DNA from: Streptomyces sp. ISL-96
GTDB lineage: Bacteria > Actinomycetota > Actinomycetes > Streptomycetales > Streptomycetaceae
DNA: 64,000 nucleotides
Assembly (NCBI RefSeq): GCF_018614035.1
Contig: NZ_JAGGPA010000080.1
Coordinates: forward strand, 1-64,000
Direction: 5' to 3'
The position numbers and the translations under genes were made by a program. Positions 1 to 8,835 of the stretch are shown piece by piece. Below the pieces are notes generated by a model, which was not told the origin of the DNA, ran no database searches, and saw only the letters and a program-made list of their open reading frames with translations. Within the stretch, counting starts at the first letter, position 1. Every line of letters begins with the position of its first letter.

Positions 1-68
1 CGACCATCCAAAACAGTCACCGGAAATAAGCCCCCGCAAATTCACCCTCTTTGTATACGGCGCGGCTG

Positions 69-794
69 TTAATGGCGGCCACCCACGGTGTTTACGGCAT
101 GTTGCGAAGTCCTCACGCGTCCTTGCCCGCGCTCGCGCTCGCGCTCCCGCTCTCGTTCACGCTCCGGGCCGGGGCGTCGCAACCGGTGCGCGGCCACCGC
201 CCGTTCGGCGTGCAGGGCCGTCAGCGACCGGGCCCGTTCCACGTCGCCGCGCGCCACGGCATCGACGATCGCGGCGTGTTCGGCCCAGGCCTCGGCGGGG
301 CGGGCGTGCTGCTCGACGGCGTACATCCAGGCGATCTTGTGCCTGAGCTGGGTGAGCAGGGCCGTGAGGCCGGGACTGCCCGACGCCTGGGCGAGCGTCT
401 CGTGAAACCAGGTGCCCAGGGAGCGCAGATCCTCGCCCTCGCCCCGGAGGGCCCGCTCCCGACCGAGCCTGACCAGGCCGCGCAGCACCTTGAGGTGTGC
501 CTCGGTGCGCCGCTGGGCGGCGCGGGCCGCACTCAGCGGCTCCAGCAGTGTCCGGACCTCCAGGAGGTCGGCGGCCTCCTGCTCCGTGGGCTCGGCCACG
601 CAGGCGCCCGCGTGCCGGCGCGTAGTGACGAACCCCTCGGACTCCAGCGTGCGCAGAGCCTCGCGCACCGGGACGCGCGAGACACCGTAACGGCGCGCCA
701 GCAGCTCTTCGGTGAGCCGGCTTCCCCGCGGGAAGACACCGGAAACGATGTCGTCACGGATTGCCGTGCATACCGATTGCGCGGGAATGCGCAT
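69..794 (-). CDS. GntR/FadR-family transcriptional regulator (FCD domain)
   Basis: This 241-aa protein has an N-terminal winged helix-turn-helix (about residues 8-72, with RYGVSRVPVREALRTLESEG, the GntR signature) followed by an all-helical FCD effector-binding domain (about 80-205). The FCD class usually binds carboxylic acids, sometimes with a bound metal. The ATG at 794 is preceded by GGCGGAGG at good spacing. The C-terminus is odd: after residue about 215 it becomes an Arg-Glu dipeptide run (RERERE...), encoded by a CGCTCG-type hexamer repeat, and then a short basic tail. The regulated gene is not identifiable; its target may lie to the left of the window or be the gene itself. Confidence 0.85.
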   Translation of the reverse strand: MRIPAQSVCTAIRDDIVSGVFPRGSRLTEELLARRYGVSRVPVREALRTLESEGFVTTRRHAGACVAEPTEQEAADLLEVRTLLEPLSAARAAQRRTEAHLKVLRGLVRLGRERALRGEGEDLRSLGTWFHETLAQASGSPGLTALLTQLRHKIAWMYAVEQHARPAEAWAEHAAIVDAVARGDVERARSLTALHAERAVAAHRLRRPGPERERERERERERGQGRVRTSQHAVNTVGGRH

Positions 795-850
795 GACCGA
801 ACCTCCGCCTTAATCCCCGCGAAACGCGGTCGATCGACGCTTGTCCGGTG

Positions 851-873
851 ACTCTATTGCAGCATTCCGCAAT
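851..873 (-). promoter_or_regulatory. Candidate promoter/operator of the GntR gene
   Basis: On the minus strand TAGAGT (complement of 851-856) fits the actinobacterial -10 consensus TAGAnT. It directly abuts an inverted repeat ATTGC-N8-GCAAT (856-873). An inverted repeat overlapping a -10 element upstream of a GntR gene is the usual layout of an autoregulatory operator. No good -35 element is visible, so this is an inference. Confidence 0.4.
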
Positions 874-917
874 TTCCGACGGGAACGGGAATCCATGGAC
901 GGCTTTTGGACATGCAC

Positions 918-944
918 AAGGCCCCGGCGGGAAGCCGGGGCCTT
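918..944 (-). terminator. Hairpin terminator downstream of the M23 peptidase gene
   Basis: A perfect 11-bp stem (AAGGCCCCGGC / GCCGGGGCCTT) with a GGGAA loop lies 28 bp past the stop codon of the minus-strand M23 gene. There is no strong T-run, which is common for Streptomyces terminators. Confidence 0.65.
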
Positions 945-971
945 CTGGACGAGGAACAGTCGACCGAGCCG

Positions 972-1787
972 TCAGACGTTCACGCCGTGCGCGCGCAGGT
1001 ACGCGACCGGGTCCATGTCCGAACCGTATTCGGGCGACGTACGGGCCTCGAAGTGCAGGTGCGGGCCGGTCGAGTTGCCGGTCGAGCCCGAGAGGCCTAT
1101 CTGCTGGCCTGAGGCGACGCTCTGGCCGACGGAGACGCCGAGGGACGACAGGTGGCCGTACTGCGTGTACGTGCCGTCGGTCATCCGGATGACGATGTTG
1201 TTGCCGTACGCCCCGCCCCAGCCGGCCTCGACGACGGTGCCCGCACCGACGGAGACGACGGAACTGCCCGACGCGGCGCGGAAGTCGACGCCGGAGTGGC
1301 TGCCGGAGGACCAGAGGTTGCCGCCGGTCTTGTAGCCGGTGGTCACGAAGGAGCCGGCGACCGGGAGGGTGTAGCCGCCCAGGCGCTTGCGCTCCGCCTC
1401 GCGGGCGGCGCGCTCCTTGGCCGCGCGCTCCTCGCGCTCCTTCTTGGCGCGCGCCTCGGCCTCGGCTTTGGCCTTGGCTTCCGCCTTGCGCTTGACCTCG
1501 GCCTTGCGCGCGGCCTCTGCCTTGCGCTCCGCCTCCGCCTTGTCGGCGGCCTGCTGCTGCTTCTGGGCCTGAGCGGCGATCTGGTCGGCGAGGGAGTCGC
1601 CGATGACGATGGCCTGGGTGAGGCCGGTGTCCTCGACGGCGACGGCCGATTCGGCGGCGAGGGCCGGAGCGGCCAGGCCTCCGATGACGCCGGTCGTCGC
1701 GAGGGCCGCGACGCCCGCCATGTTCGCGCTTCTGCGCGTCAGACGGCTCGGACGCCGGTGCTTCCCGGTGGCACGGGTGAACGCCAT
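972..1787 (-). CDS. Secreted M23 peptidase (LytM-like cell-wall hydrolase)
   Basis: This 271-aa exported protein is predicted to cleave peptidoglycan cross-bridges. It has a twin-basic N-terminal signal region with a hydrophobic segment (about 23-44, cleavage near PALA-A). An Ala/Lys/Glu-rich coiled-coil (about 72-136) follows, then a C-terminal M23 domain (about 138-265). The zinc ligands are visible as H164/D168 (HSGVD) and H245 in PHLHF, with H212 and H243 as the catalytic-side histidines. The coiled-coil plus M23 layout resembles septal hydrolases and EnvC/RipA-type proteins. The long untranslated leader carries a cyclic-di-AMP riboswitch, placing the gene in the Streptomyces c-di-AMP-controlled cell-wall hydrolase regulon. 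The ATG at 1787 is preceded by AAGGA. Confidence 0.93.
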   Translation of the reverse strand: MAFTRATGKHRRPSRLTRRSANMAGVAALATTGVIGGLAAPALAAESAVAVEDTGLTQAIVIGDSLADQIAAQAQKQQQAADKAEAERKAEAARKAEVKRKAEAKAKAEAEARAKKEREERAAKERAAREAERKRLGGYTLPVAGSFVTTGYKTGGNLWSSGSHSGVDFRAASGSSVVSVGAGTVVEAGWGGAYGNNIVIRMTDGTYTQYGHLSSLGVSVGQSVASGQQIGLSGSTGNSTGPHLHFEARTSPEYGSDMDPVAYLRAHGVNV

Positions 1788-1813
1788 GGAGTGGCTGATC
1801 CTTTCCTTCCTTC

Positions 1814-2022
1814 TCGCCTACCGGGTTAGCTGACGGGTTCGGAGCAGGAAGGTCTCCTACGGACCCCTCCGTACGTACGCACGCAGGACGTCCGATTCAC
1901 CCCAGGGACTGATTGGGTCCCCGGCTCCCCTGGCTCGCGCCTGACGGGGACTCGGCGATGGCTGCCCGGTGCCGCGGATGCGGCTCACTGCTGACGGACA
2001 GCCGGACAGACGCTAAGCGGGA
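1814..2022 (-). promoter_or_regulatory. ydaO/yuaA cyclic-di-AMP riboswitch
   Basis: The minus-strand leader of the M23 gene contains the conserved blocks of the ydaO class. From 5' to 3' these are CGCTTAGCG near 2011-2021, a GGGGACCCAATC...GGGGTGAATCGG block near 1895-1925, GGAGACCTTCCTGCTCCGAACCC near 1835-1858, and the hallmark GTCAGCTAACCCGGTAGGCG ending at about 1814. The aptamer ends about 26 nt before the start codon, so ligand binding could act on a terminator-like fold or on the ribosome binding site. This element is known upstream of rpf and other cell-wall hydrolase genes in Streptomyces, where c-di-AMP switches expression off. Confidence 0.9.
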
Positions 2023-2113
2023 CATCTTTTAATCACCAAACAGACACGGCGTTTTGTAACGCACCCCACAGGCCAGACAGGCAGCCTCCACAACAAACCC
2101 GGACATACGGGAA

Positions 2114-2145
2114 GGACCCCGGCAGCCTTTCGGCCGCCGAGGTCC
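2114..2145 (-). terminator. Imperfect hairpin terminator of the M16 operon
   Basis: GGACC-C-CGGC pairs with GCCG-A-GGTCC around an inner GCC/GGC pair with a TTTC loop. It lies 46 bp downstream of the last M16 gene stop. Confidence 0.55.
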
Positions 2146-2190
2146 CTCAATCTCCCGCTTTGGGGTGTAACGCGGTCAGGTGTAGCGCGG

Positions 2191-3582
2191 TCAGCCCGCG
2201 ACCACCGTCACATCGCCGATGCCGAGCGCCCTCACGGGCTCCTCGATCTGCGACGCGTCGCCGACGAGGATCGTGACCAGGCGGTTCTCGGGGAAGGCGT
2301 TGACCACCGCCGCGGTGGCCTCCACGGTGCCCGTCTCGGCGAGGCGGGCGTACAGCTGGGCCTGGAAGTCGTCCGGCAGCTGCTGCTCGACCTGGTCGGC
2401 GAGTGTGCCGGCGACGGCCGCGGCCGTCTCGTACTTGAGCGGCGCGACACCCACCAGGTTCTGTACGGCGACGTCGCGCTCGGCGTCGGTGAGGCCCTCG
2501 GCCGCGAGGGTGCGCAGCACCTTCCAGAGGTCTTCGAGCGCCGGACCCGTGGACTCGGTGTCCACCGAGCCGCTGATCGCCAGCATCGCGGCGCCCTTAC
2601 CGTCGGCCGAGGAGCGCAGCACCTGGCCGAAGGCGCGCACGCCGTACGTGTAGCCCTTCTCCTCGCGCAGGACGCGGTCCAGGCGGGAGGTGAGCGTGCC
2701 ACCCAGGCAGTACGTACCGAGGACCTGGGCCGGCCAGACACGGTCGTGCCGGTCGGGGCCGATCCGGCCGATGAGCAGCTGCGTCTGGACCGCGCCGGGC
2801 CGGTCGACGATGACCACACGGCCCGTGTCGTCGGCCGTCACCGGCGGCACGGGGCGGGGTTCGGCCGTGTCGCCCTTCCACGCGCCCAGGGTGTCGGCCA
2901 GGATCGCGTCCAGGTCGGTGCCTTCGAGGTCGCCGACGACCACCGCGGTGGCGGTCGCGGGACGCACGTGCGCCGCGTAGAAGCTCTTCACGGCGGCGGA
3001 GTCGATGCGCTCCACCGTCTCCTCGGTGCCCTGGCGCGGCCGCGACATGCGCGAGGTCGCCGGGAACAGCTCCTTGGAGAGCTGCTTGGCCGCGCGGCGG
3101 GACGGGTTGGCCGTCTCGTGCGGGATCTCGTCGAGCCGGTTGGCGACCAGGCGCTCGATCTCGCTGTCCGTGAAGCCGGGTGCCCGCAGAGCGTCGGCGA
3201 GCAGGCCGAGCGCCTTGGGCAGCCGCGAGACGGGGACCTCCAGGGAGACCCGGACGCCCGGATGGTCGGCGTACGCGTCGAGCGTGGCGCCGCAGCGCTC
3301 CAGCTCGGCGGCGAACTCCTCGGCGGAGTGCTTGTCGGTGCCCTCGGAGAAGGCCCGCGCCATGATGGTGGCCACGCCGTCCAGGCCCGTGGGCTCAGCC
3401 TCCAGAGGGGCGGCGAGGAAGACCTCGACGGCCACGACCTGCTGACCGGGGCGGTGGCAGCGCAGCACGGTCAGGCCGTTGGGCAGGGCCCCGCGCTCGG
3501 GGGCGGGGAAGGCCCACGGCGTGGGGGTGCCCCCCTGCGGCTGCGGGTGGAACTTCATGCTGACGGCTGCGGTGTCGGTCAC
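2191..3582 (-). CDS. M16 family peptidase-like protein, non-catalytic partner
   Basis: This 463-aa insulinase-fold protein has two M16 half-domains (about 30-180 and 190-370). The HxxEH zinc motif expected near residue 70 is absent; the corresponding segment reads VATIMARAFSEGT, so it should not bind zinc. The GTG start (GTG ACC GAC) overlaps the TGA of the upstream gene in a GTGA arrangement, indicating translational coupling. Pairs of one active and one inactive M16 subunit are well known (mitochondrial processing peptidase, bacterial PqqF/G-like pairs). The likely role is the second half of a heterodimeric clamshell peptidase. A longer reading of this frame upstream to 3867 is a Arg-rich shadow of the preceding gene and was not used. 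Confidence 0.88.
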   Translation of the reverse strand: MTDTAAVSMKFHPQPQGGTPTPWAFPAPERGALPNGLTVLRCHRPGQQVVAVEVFLAAPLEAEPTGLDGVATIMARAFSEGTDKHSAEEFAAELERCGATLDAYADHPGVRVSLEVPVSRLPKALGLLADALRAPGFTDSEIERLVANRLDEIPHETANPSRRAAKQLSKELFPATSRMSRPRQGTEETVERIDSAAVKSFYAAHVRPATATAVVVGDLEGTDLDAILADTLGAWKGDTAEPRPVPPVTADDTGRVVIVDRPGAVQTQLLIGRIGPDRHDRVWPAQVLGTYCLGGTLTSRLDRVLREEKGYTYGVRAFGQVLRSSADGKGAAMLAISGSVDTESTGPALEDLWKVLRTLAAEGLTDAERDVAVQNLVGVAPLKYETAAAVAGTLADQVEQQLPDDFQAQLYARLAETGTVEATAAVVNAFPENRLVTILVGDASQIEEPVRALGIGDVTVVAG

Positions 3583-4973
3583 TTGTCCGCCCCTTCCTGC
3601 GTTCCGGTCTCGGCGGCGTCGGTGGTGTCGGCTGCGGCTGCGTCTTCCGCCTCGGAAGCCGCGTCCTCGGCGTGCGTGGGCTCGTACACCAGGACCGCGC
3701 GGTTGTCCGGGCGGAGCCTGGCCTTGGCGACCGCCTGGACCTCCTCCGCGGTGATGTCCAGGACGCGCTTGACGGCGGACAGGGCGAGCTGCGGGTCGCC
3801 GAACAGGACGGCGTACCGGCACAGTTCGTCGGCGCGGCCCGCGACCGTACCGAGCCGGTCCAGCCACTCGCGCTCCAACTGGGCCTGCGCGCGCTCCATC
3901 TCCTCGGGCGTGGGGCCCTCGGCGGCGAAGCGGGCCAGCTCCTCGTCGACGGCTCGCTCGATGTCGGGCACCTCGACGCCGGCCGACGTCTTCACGTCGA
4001 GCCAGCCGAGCGAGGGGGCGCCGGCGAGCCGCAGCAGTCCGAAGCCGGCGGCGACGGCCGTCCGGTCGCGGCGGACCAGGCGGTTGTGCAGCCGGGAGGA
4101 CTCGCCGCCGCCGAGGACGGTGAGGGCCAGGTCGGCGGCGTCGGACTCGCGGGTGCCGTCGTGCGGGAGCCGGTAGGCGGCCATCAGCGCGCGGGCCGGG
4201 ACCTCTTCGCGGATCTCCTCGCGGATCTCCTTGCCGATGATGTCGGGGAGCGTGCCGTCACGCGGCTGCTGCTTGCCGTCGTGGTGCGGGATGGAGCCGA
4301 AGTACTTCTCGATCCAGGCCAGCGTCTGCACCGGGTCGATGTCGCCGACGACCGAGAGCACCGCGTTGTTGGGCGCGTAGTACGTACGGAAGAAGGCGCG
4401 CGCGTCTTCGAGGGTCGCGGCGTCCAGGTCGGCCATCGAGCCGATCGGCGTGTGGTGGTACGGGTGGCCCTCCGGGTAGGAGAGGGCGGTCAGCTTCTCG
4501 AACGCGGTGCCGTACGGAACGTTGTCGTACCGCTGGCGGCGTTCGTTCTTGACGACGTCGCGCTGGTTCTCCATGGACTCTTCGTCGAGCGCGGAGAGCA
4601 GCGAGCCCATCCGGTCGGCTTCCAGCCACAGCGCCAGCTCCACCTGGTGGGCGGGCATCGTCTCGAAGTAATTGGTGCGCTCGAAGCTGGTCGTGCCGTT
4701 GAGCGAACCGCCCGCACCCTGCACCAGCTCGAAGTGGCCATTGCCCTTGACCTGCGCCGAGCCCTGGAACATCAGGTGCTCGAAGAGGTGAGCAAGACCG
4801 GTGCGCCCCTTGACTTCGTGGCGCGAGCCCACGTCGTACCAGAGGCAGACCGCGGCGACCGGGGTCAGGTGGTCCTCGGAGAGCACCACGCGCAGGCCAT
4901 TGGCCAGCCGGTGCTCAGTCGCTGTCAGGCCGCCGGAACCGGCCTGCGCTGTGGCCGTGTGACCCATGGGCAT
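3579..4973 (-). CDS. M16 family zinc metallopeptidase, catalytic subunit
   Basis: This 464-aa insulinase-like zinc peptidase has a classical inverted zinc motif HLFEH at residues 62-66. The distal glutamate lies in the ENQRDVVKNERRQ segment, and a second M16 domain follows. The ATG at 4973 was chosen because GAAGGGA lies 5 nt upstream; a start at 5033 would add 20 residues with no ribosome binding site. It forms an operon with the inactive partner (overlapping stop/start). No signal peptide is visible, so it is probably cytoplasmic, degrading or trimming peptides. Related actinobacterial pairs are mostly uncharacterised. The operon diverges from parC across about 215 bp. Confidence 0.92.
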   Translation of the reverse strand: MPMGHTATAQAGSGGLTATEHRLANGLRVVLSEDHLTPVAAVCLWYDVGSRHEVKGRTGLAHLFEHLMFQGSAQVKGNGHFELVQGAGGSLNGTTSFERTNYFETMPAHQVELALWLEADRMGSLLSALDEESMENQRDVVKNERRQRYDNVPYGTAFEKLTALSYPEGHPYHHTPIGSMADLDAATLEDARAFFRTYYAPNNAVLSVVGDIDPVQTLAWIEKYFGSIPHHDGKQQPRDGTLPDIIGKEIREEIREEVPARALMAAYRLPHDGTRESDAADLALTVLGGGESSRLHNRLVRRDRTAVAAGFGLLRLAGAPSLGWLDVKTSAGVEVPDIERAVDEELARFAAEGPTPEEMERAQAQLEREWLDRLGTVAGRADELCRYAVLFGDPQLALSAVKRVLDITAEEVQAVAKARLRPDNRAVLVYEPTHAEDAASEAEDAAAADTTDAAETGTQEGADK

Positions 4974-5188
4974 GTACGTCCCTTCGATCGCGATATGAAG
5001 AAGTCCTGCCACTGTATGCAAGCGCACTGACACCTGGCGAAGTTCCCGGCCGGTGTACGCCCTCAGGGAACGCCCGAGCAGGCGCTACGGACGGGTCGAG
5101 GTCGGCGTTGTCAGTGCGTCGGTCCACAATGGTCGGCATCAGACCCAAGAACTCAGCCCGACAGAACCGCGAAGGAGCCGCAGCCGCG

Positions 5189-7642
5189 ATGGCCCGCCGC
5201 AGCACGAAGACCCCGCCGCCGGACGATGCGTTCGAGGAGAAGATCCTCGATGTCGACGTCGTCGACGAAATGCAGGGCTCCTTCCTCGAGTACGCGTACT
5301 CGGTGATCTACTCGCGAGCGCTGCCCGACGCCCGCGACGGCATGAAGCCGGTGCACCGACGCATCGTCTACCAGATGAACGAGATGGGGCTGCGGCCCGA
5401 CCGCGGCTATGTGAAGTGCGCCCGCGTCGTCGGCGAGGTGATGGGCAAGCTGCACCCGCACGGCGACGCGTCGATCTACGACGCCCTGGTGCGGATGGCG
5501 CAGCCCTTCTCGATGCGCCTGCCGCTCGTCGACGGGCACGGCAACTTCGGCTCCCTCGGCAACGACGACCCGCCGGCCGCCATGCGGTACACCGAGTGCC
5601 GGATGGCCGACGCCACGTCGCTGATGACCGAGTCGATCGACGAGGACACGGTCGACTTCAACCCGAACTACGACGGGCAGGAGCGGGAGCCGGTCGCGCT
5701 TCCCGCGGCGTATCCGAACCTGCTGGTCAACGGCGCGTCCGGGATCGCCGTCGGCATGGCGACGAACATGCCGCCGCACAACCTGGGCGAGATCGTCGCC
5801 GCCGCCCGGCATCTGATCAAGCACCCCGGCGCGGATCTTGAGACGCTGATGCGTTTCGTGCCGGGTCCGGACCTGCCGACCGGCGGCCGCATCGTCGGCC
5901 TCGGCGGGATCAAGGACGCGTACGAGAACGGCCGCGGCACCTTCAAGATCCGCTCGACGGCCACCGTGGAGAACGTGACGGCGCGCCGCAAGGGCCTGGT
6001 GATCACCGAACTGCCCTTCACCGTCGGCCCGGAGAAGGTGATCGCGAAGATCAAGGACCTGGTCTCGTCGAAGAAGCTCCAGGGCATCGCGGACGTCAAG
6101 GACCTCACGGACCGCATGCACGGCCTGCGGCTGGTCATCGAGATCAAGAACGGCTTCGTCCCCGAGGCCGTCCTGGAGCAGCTCTACAAGCTGACGCCGA
6201 TGGAGGAGACCTTCGGCATCAACAACGTGGCGCTGGTGGACGGTCAGCCGCTGACGCTGGGCCTCAAGGAGCTGCTGGAGGTCTATCTCGATCACCGCTT
6301 CGAGGTCGTACGGCGTCGCAGCGAGTTCCGCCGCACCAAGCGGCGCGACCGGCTGCACCTGGTGCTCGGCCTGCTCGTCGCGCTGCTCGACATCGACGAG
6401 GTCATCCGCCTCATCCGCTCCAGCGACAACTCGGCACAGGCCAAGGAACGGCTGATCGAGCACTTCTCGCTGAGCGAGATCCAGACGCAGTACATCCTGG
6501 ACACGCCGCTGCGCCGGCTCACCAAGTTCGACAAGATCGAGCTGGAGGCCGAGCGGGACCGGCTCACCACCGAGATCGACGAGCTGACCGCGATCCTGGA
6601 GTCGGACACCGAGCTGCGCAAGCTGGTCTCGACCGAACTGGCAGCGGTCGCGAAGAAGTTCGGCACCGACCGGCGCACCGTGCTGCTGGAGTCCGGAAGT
6701 TCGCCGGTCGCCGCGGTGCCGCTGGAGGTCGCGGACGACCCGTGCCGGGTCCTCCTGTCCTCGACCGGCCTGCTGGCCCGTACGGCCAATGGCGAGCCCC
6801 TCGCCCTGGACGACGCCCGGCGAACCAAGCACGACGTGATCGTCTCGGCCGTGCCGGCCACGGCGCGCGGCGACGTGGGCGCGGTGACGTCGTCCGGCCG
6901 CCTGCTGCGCCTCGCGGTCATCGACCTGCCCCAGCTCCCGGACACGGCCTCCGCGCCCAACCTCTCGGGCGGGGCGCCGGTCAGTGAGTTCCTGACCCTG
7001 GAGCCGGACGAGACGCTGGTCTGCCTCACCACCCTCGACGAGTCCTCACCGGGGCTCGCGCTCGGAACCGAGCAGGGCGTGGTCAAGCGGGTGGTCCCGG
7101 ACTATCCGTCCAACAAGGACGAACTGGAGGTCATCACCCTCAGGGACGGTGACCGGGTCGTCGGCGGGGCGGAGCTGCGCACGGGCGAGGAGGACCTGGT
7201 CTTCATCACGGACGACGCCCAGCTGCTGCGTTACCCGGCGGGACAGGTCAGGCCGCAGGGCCGGGCCGCGGGCGGTATGGCGGGCATCAAGCTCGCCGAG
7301 GGCGCCAAGGTGATCTCGTTCACCGCGGTGGACCCGGCGGCGGACGCCGTGGTCTTCACGGTGGCCGGCACGGCCGGCACGCTGCTCGGGGACACGGAGA
7401 CGTCGGCGAAGCTGACGCCGTTCGACCAGTACCCGCGCAAGGGCCGGGCCACTGGCGGCGTGCGCTGCCAGCGGTTCCTCAAGGGCGAGGACATCCTCAT
7501 CCTGGCCTGGGCGGGCCCGGCTCCGGCCCGCGCGGCAACGAAGAACGGCGCCCCGGTGGAACTGCCGGAGCAGGACCCCCGCCGCGACGGCTCAGGCACC
7601 CCCCTGACAACCCCGGTCGCGGCCCTGGCGGGCCCGGTGTAA
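5189..7642 (+). CDS. parC: DNA topoisomerase IV subunit A (ParC)
   Basis: This 817-aa type IIA topoisomerase breakage-reunion subunit has the winged-helix/tower region in the first 480 residues. The catalytic tyrosine is Y134 in AMRYTECRM, a coiled-coil gate spans about 400-480, and a six-bladed beta-pinwheel C-terminal domain runs from about 510 on. It partners with ParE (15470-17590) to decatenate chromosomes. The ATG at 5189 has AAGGAG 11 nt upstream; the longer frame from 5108 lacks one. The quinolone-determining segment reads HGDASIYD, so alanine sits at the position equivalent to E. coli GyrA S83, as in mycobacterial GyrA. It is called ParC rather than GyrA because of pairing with the nearby parE and the hrdB/whiH synteny. 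Confidence 0.93.
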   Translation: MARRSTKTPPPDDAFEEKILDVDVVDEMQGSFLEYAYSVIYSRALPDARDGMKPVHRRIVYQMNEMGLRPDRGYVKCARVVGEVMGKLHPHGDASIYDALVRMAQPFSMRLPLVDGHGNFGSLGNDDPPAAMRYTECRMADATSLMTESIDEDTVDFNPNYDGQEREPVALPAAYPNLLVNGASGIAVGMATNMPPHNLGEIVAAARHLIKHPGADLETLMRFVPGPDLPTGGRIVGLGGIKDAYENGRGTFKIRSTATVENVTARRKGLVITELPFTVGPEKVIAKIKDLVSSKKLQGIADVKDLTDRMHGLRLVIEIKNGFVPEAVLEQLYKLTPMEETFGINNVALVDGQPLTLGLKELLEVYLDHRFEVVRRRSEFRRTKRRDRLHLVLGLLVALLDIDEVIRLIRSSDNSAQAKERLIEHFSLSEIQTQYILDTPLRRLTKFDKIELEAERDRLTTEIDELTAILESDTELRKLVSTELAAVAKKFGTDRRTVLLESGSSPVAAVPLEVADDPCRVLLSSTGLLARTANGEPLALDDARRTKHDVIVSAVPATARGDVGAVTSSGRLLRLAVIDLPQLPDTASAPNLSGGAPVSEFLTLEPDETLVCLTTLDESSPGLALGTEQGVVKRVVPDYPSNKDELEVITLRDGDRVVGGAELRTGEEDLVFITDDAQLLRYPAGQVRPQGRAAGGMAGIKLAEGAKVISFTAVDPAADAVVFTVAGTAGTLLGDTETSAKLTPFDQYPRKGRATGGVRCQRFLKGEDILILAWAGPAPARAATKNGAPVELPEQDPRRDGSGTPLTTPVAALAGPV

Positions 7643-7653
7643 CAAACCGCAGC

Positions 7654-7707
7654 TGTCCTCACCGCCGGGGCGGGCTGCCTCCGCAGCCCGCCCCGGCGGC
7701 CAGGACA
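7654..7707. terminator. Bidirectional terminator between parC and the COG0523 gene
   Basis: A perfect 17-bp stem (7662-7678 with 7683-7699, CTCC loop) is extended by TGTCCT/AGGACA outer arms across a 2-nt internal mismatch. It lies between two convergent genes and can serve both. Confidence 0.85.
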
Positions 7708-7782
7708 CCCCCGCTTCCTTCCAGCCCGTCCGGCGGTTGAGGACTTCGGGAAGGGGCGGGGTGGGGAAGAAAAAAGCCGCCC

Positions 7783-8835
7783 TCAGCTCTCGCCCTGCAC
7801 GTACCGCAGCACGCCCCACATGCTGTGTTCAGCGGCCGGGGCGTCCTGCGGAGCGTCCGCCCGACAGGCCTCGAGCTCCTTGCCGAGCGCTTCGGCGTCC
7901 GTCCCGGACCCGATGAGCACAAGCTGCGTGATCCTCGGCTCGTCGCGCCCCCAGGGCTCTGGGTAGAACCGCAGGAACCGGCCGACCGCATGCACCCCGT
8001 ACCGGTTCCGCGAGTCGGCCGTACCGAAGTCGACGTACCCCTTGATCCGGTAGAGCCCCTCCGGCCTGGTGTCGAGGAAGTCCATCAGCCGGCGCGGATT
8101 CATCGGCACGTCGGAGCTGAAGGAGACGCTTTCGTACGCCGCGTGCAGATGATCGCCGTGGCAGTCGTGCGCTTCGTCCTCGCTCCGCAGGTCGTCGAAC
8201 GACAGCTGCCGCACCTTCTCCTCGCCGTCCACCCGCACCGCCGGGTCGAAGAGCAGCTCCGGGTCGATCCGCCCGTACGACGCGAGGACGACAGCCGTAC
8301 CGCCGCTCAGCTCCCCGACCGTGTCCAGGACGCGCCCGAGCTGCTCCTCCCCCACTCGGTCCGTCTTGTTCAGCACGACGAGGTCGGCGACGGCGAGATG
8401 CCGGTCCAGCTCGGGATGACGCTCCCGCGTCGCCTCGAACTCGACGGCGTCGACGACCTCGGCCAGCCCCCCGTACACGATCCGATCGTTCTCGCTGGCC
8501 AGGATCATCCGGACCAGCTCCTGCGGCTCGGCGAGCCCGCTCGCCTCAATGACGATCACGTCGAGACGCGCGGCGGGCCGGGTCAGCTTCTCCAGGTACT
8601 CGTCGAGCTCACTCACATCGACGGCGCAGCACAGACACCCGTTGCCCAGCGAAACAGTGGAGTCCCCGAGCTGCCCGGCAACCGCCATGGCGTCGATCTC
8701 GATGGCCCCGAAGTCGTTGACGATCGCACCGATCCTGGTGCCCCGGCTCTGCGCGAGCAGGTGGTTGAGCAAGGTCGTCTTGCCGGAACCCAGGAAGCCC
8801 GCGAGGACGATGACCGGGATCTGCTTCATGCTCAC
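7783..8835 (-). CDS. COG0523/CobW-family GTPase (putative metal chaperone)
   Basis: This 350-aa G3E GTPase has Walker A GFLGSGKT (about 13-20), the metal-binding CxCC motif GNGCLCC (67-70), the guanine-specificity NKTD motif and a C-terminal CobW_C domain (about 245-345). A short His/Asp-rich segment (EDEAHDCHGDHLH) precedes CobW_C, typical of members handling zinc. The family inserts metal into client enzymes or helps under metal limitation. The client cannot be told from sequence and no Zur box was identified by eye. The GTG at 8835 is chosen because AGAAAGG lies 8 nt upstream; an in-frame ATG two codons later is the alternative. The gene is convergent with parC and divergent from the histidine kinase gene. 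Confidence 0.88.
   Translation of the reverse strand: MSMKQIPVIVLAGFLGSGKTTLLNHLLAQSRGTRIGAIVNDFGAIEIDAMAVAGQLGDSTVSLGNGCLCCAVDVSELDEYLEKLTRPAARLDVIVIEASGLAEPQELVRMILASENDRIVYGGLAEVVDAVEFEATRERHPELDRHLAVADLVVLNKTDRVGEEQLGRVLDTVGELSGGTAVVLASYGRIDPELLFDPAVRVDGEEKVRQLSFDDLRSEDEAHDCHGDHLHAAYESVSFSSDVPMNPRRLMDFLDTRPEGLYRIKGYVDFGTADSRNRYGVHAVGRFLRFYPEPWGRDEPRITQLVLIGSGTDAEALGKELEACRADAPQDAPAAEHSMWGVLRYVQGES

Noticed and set aside
2746..4176. Long plus-strand open frame opposite the M16 genes
   Set aside because: Antisense shadow produced by high third-position GC; the minus-strand frames carry recognisable M16 domains.
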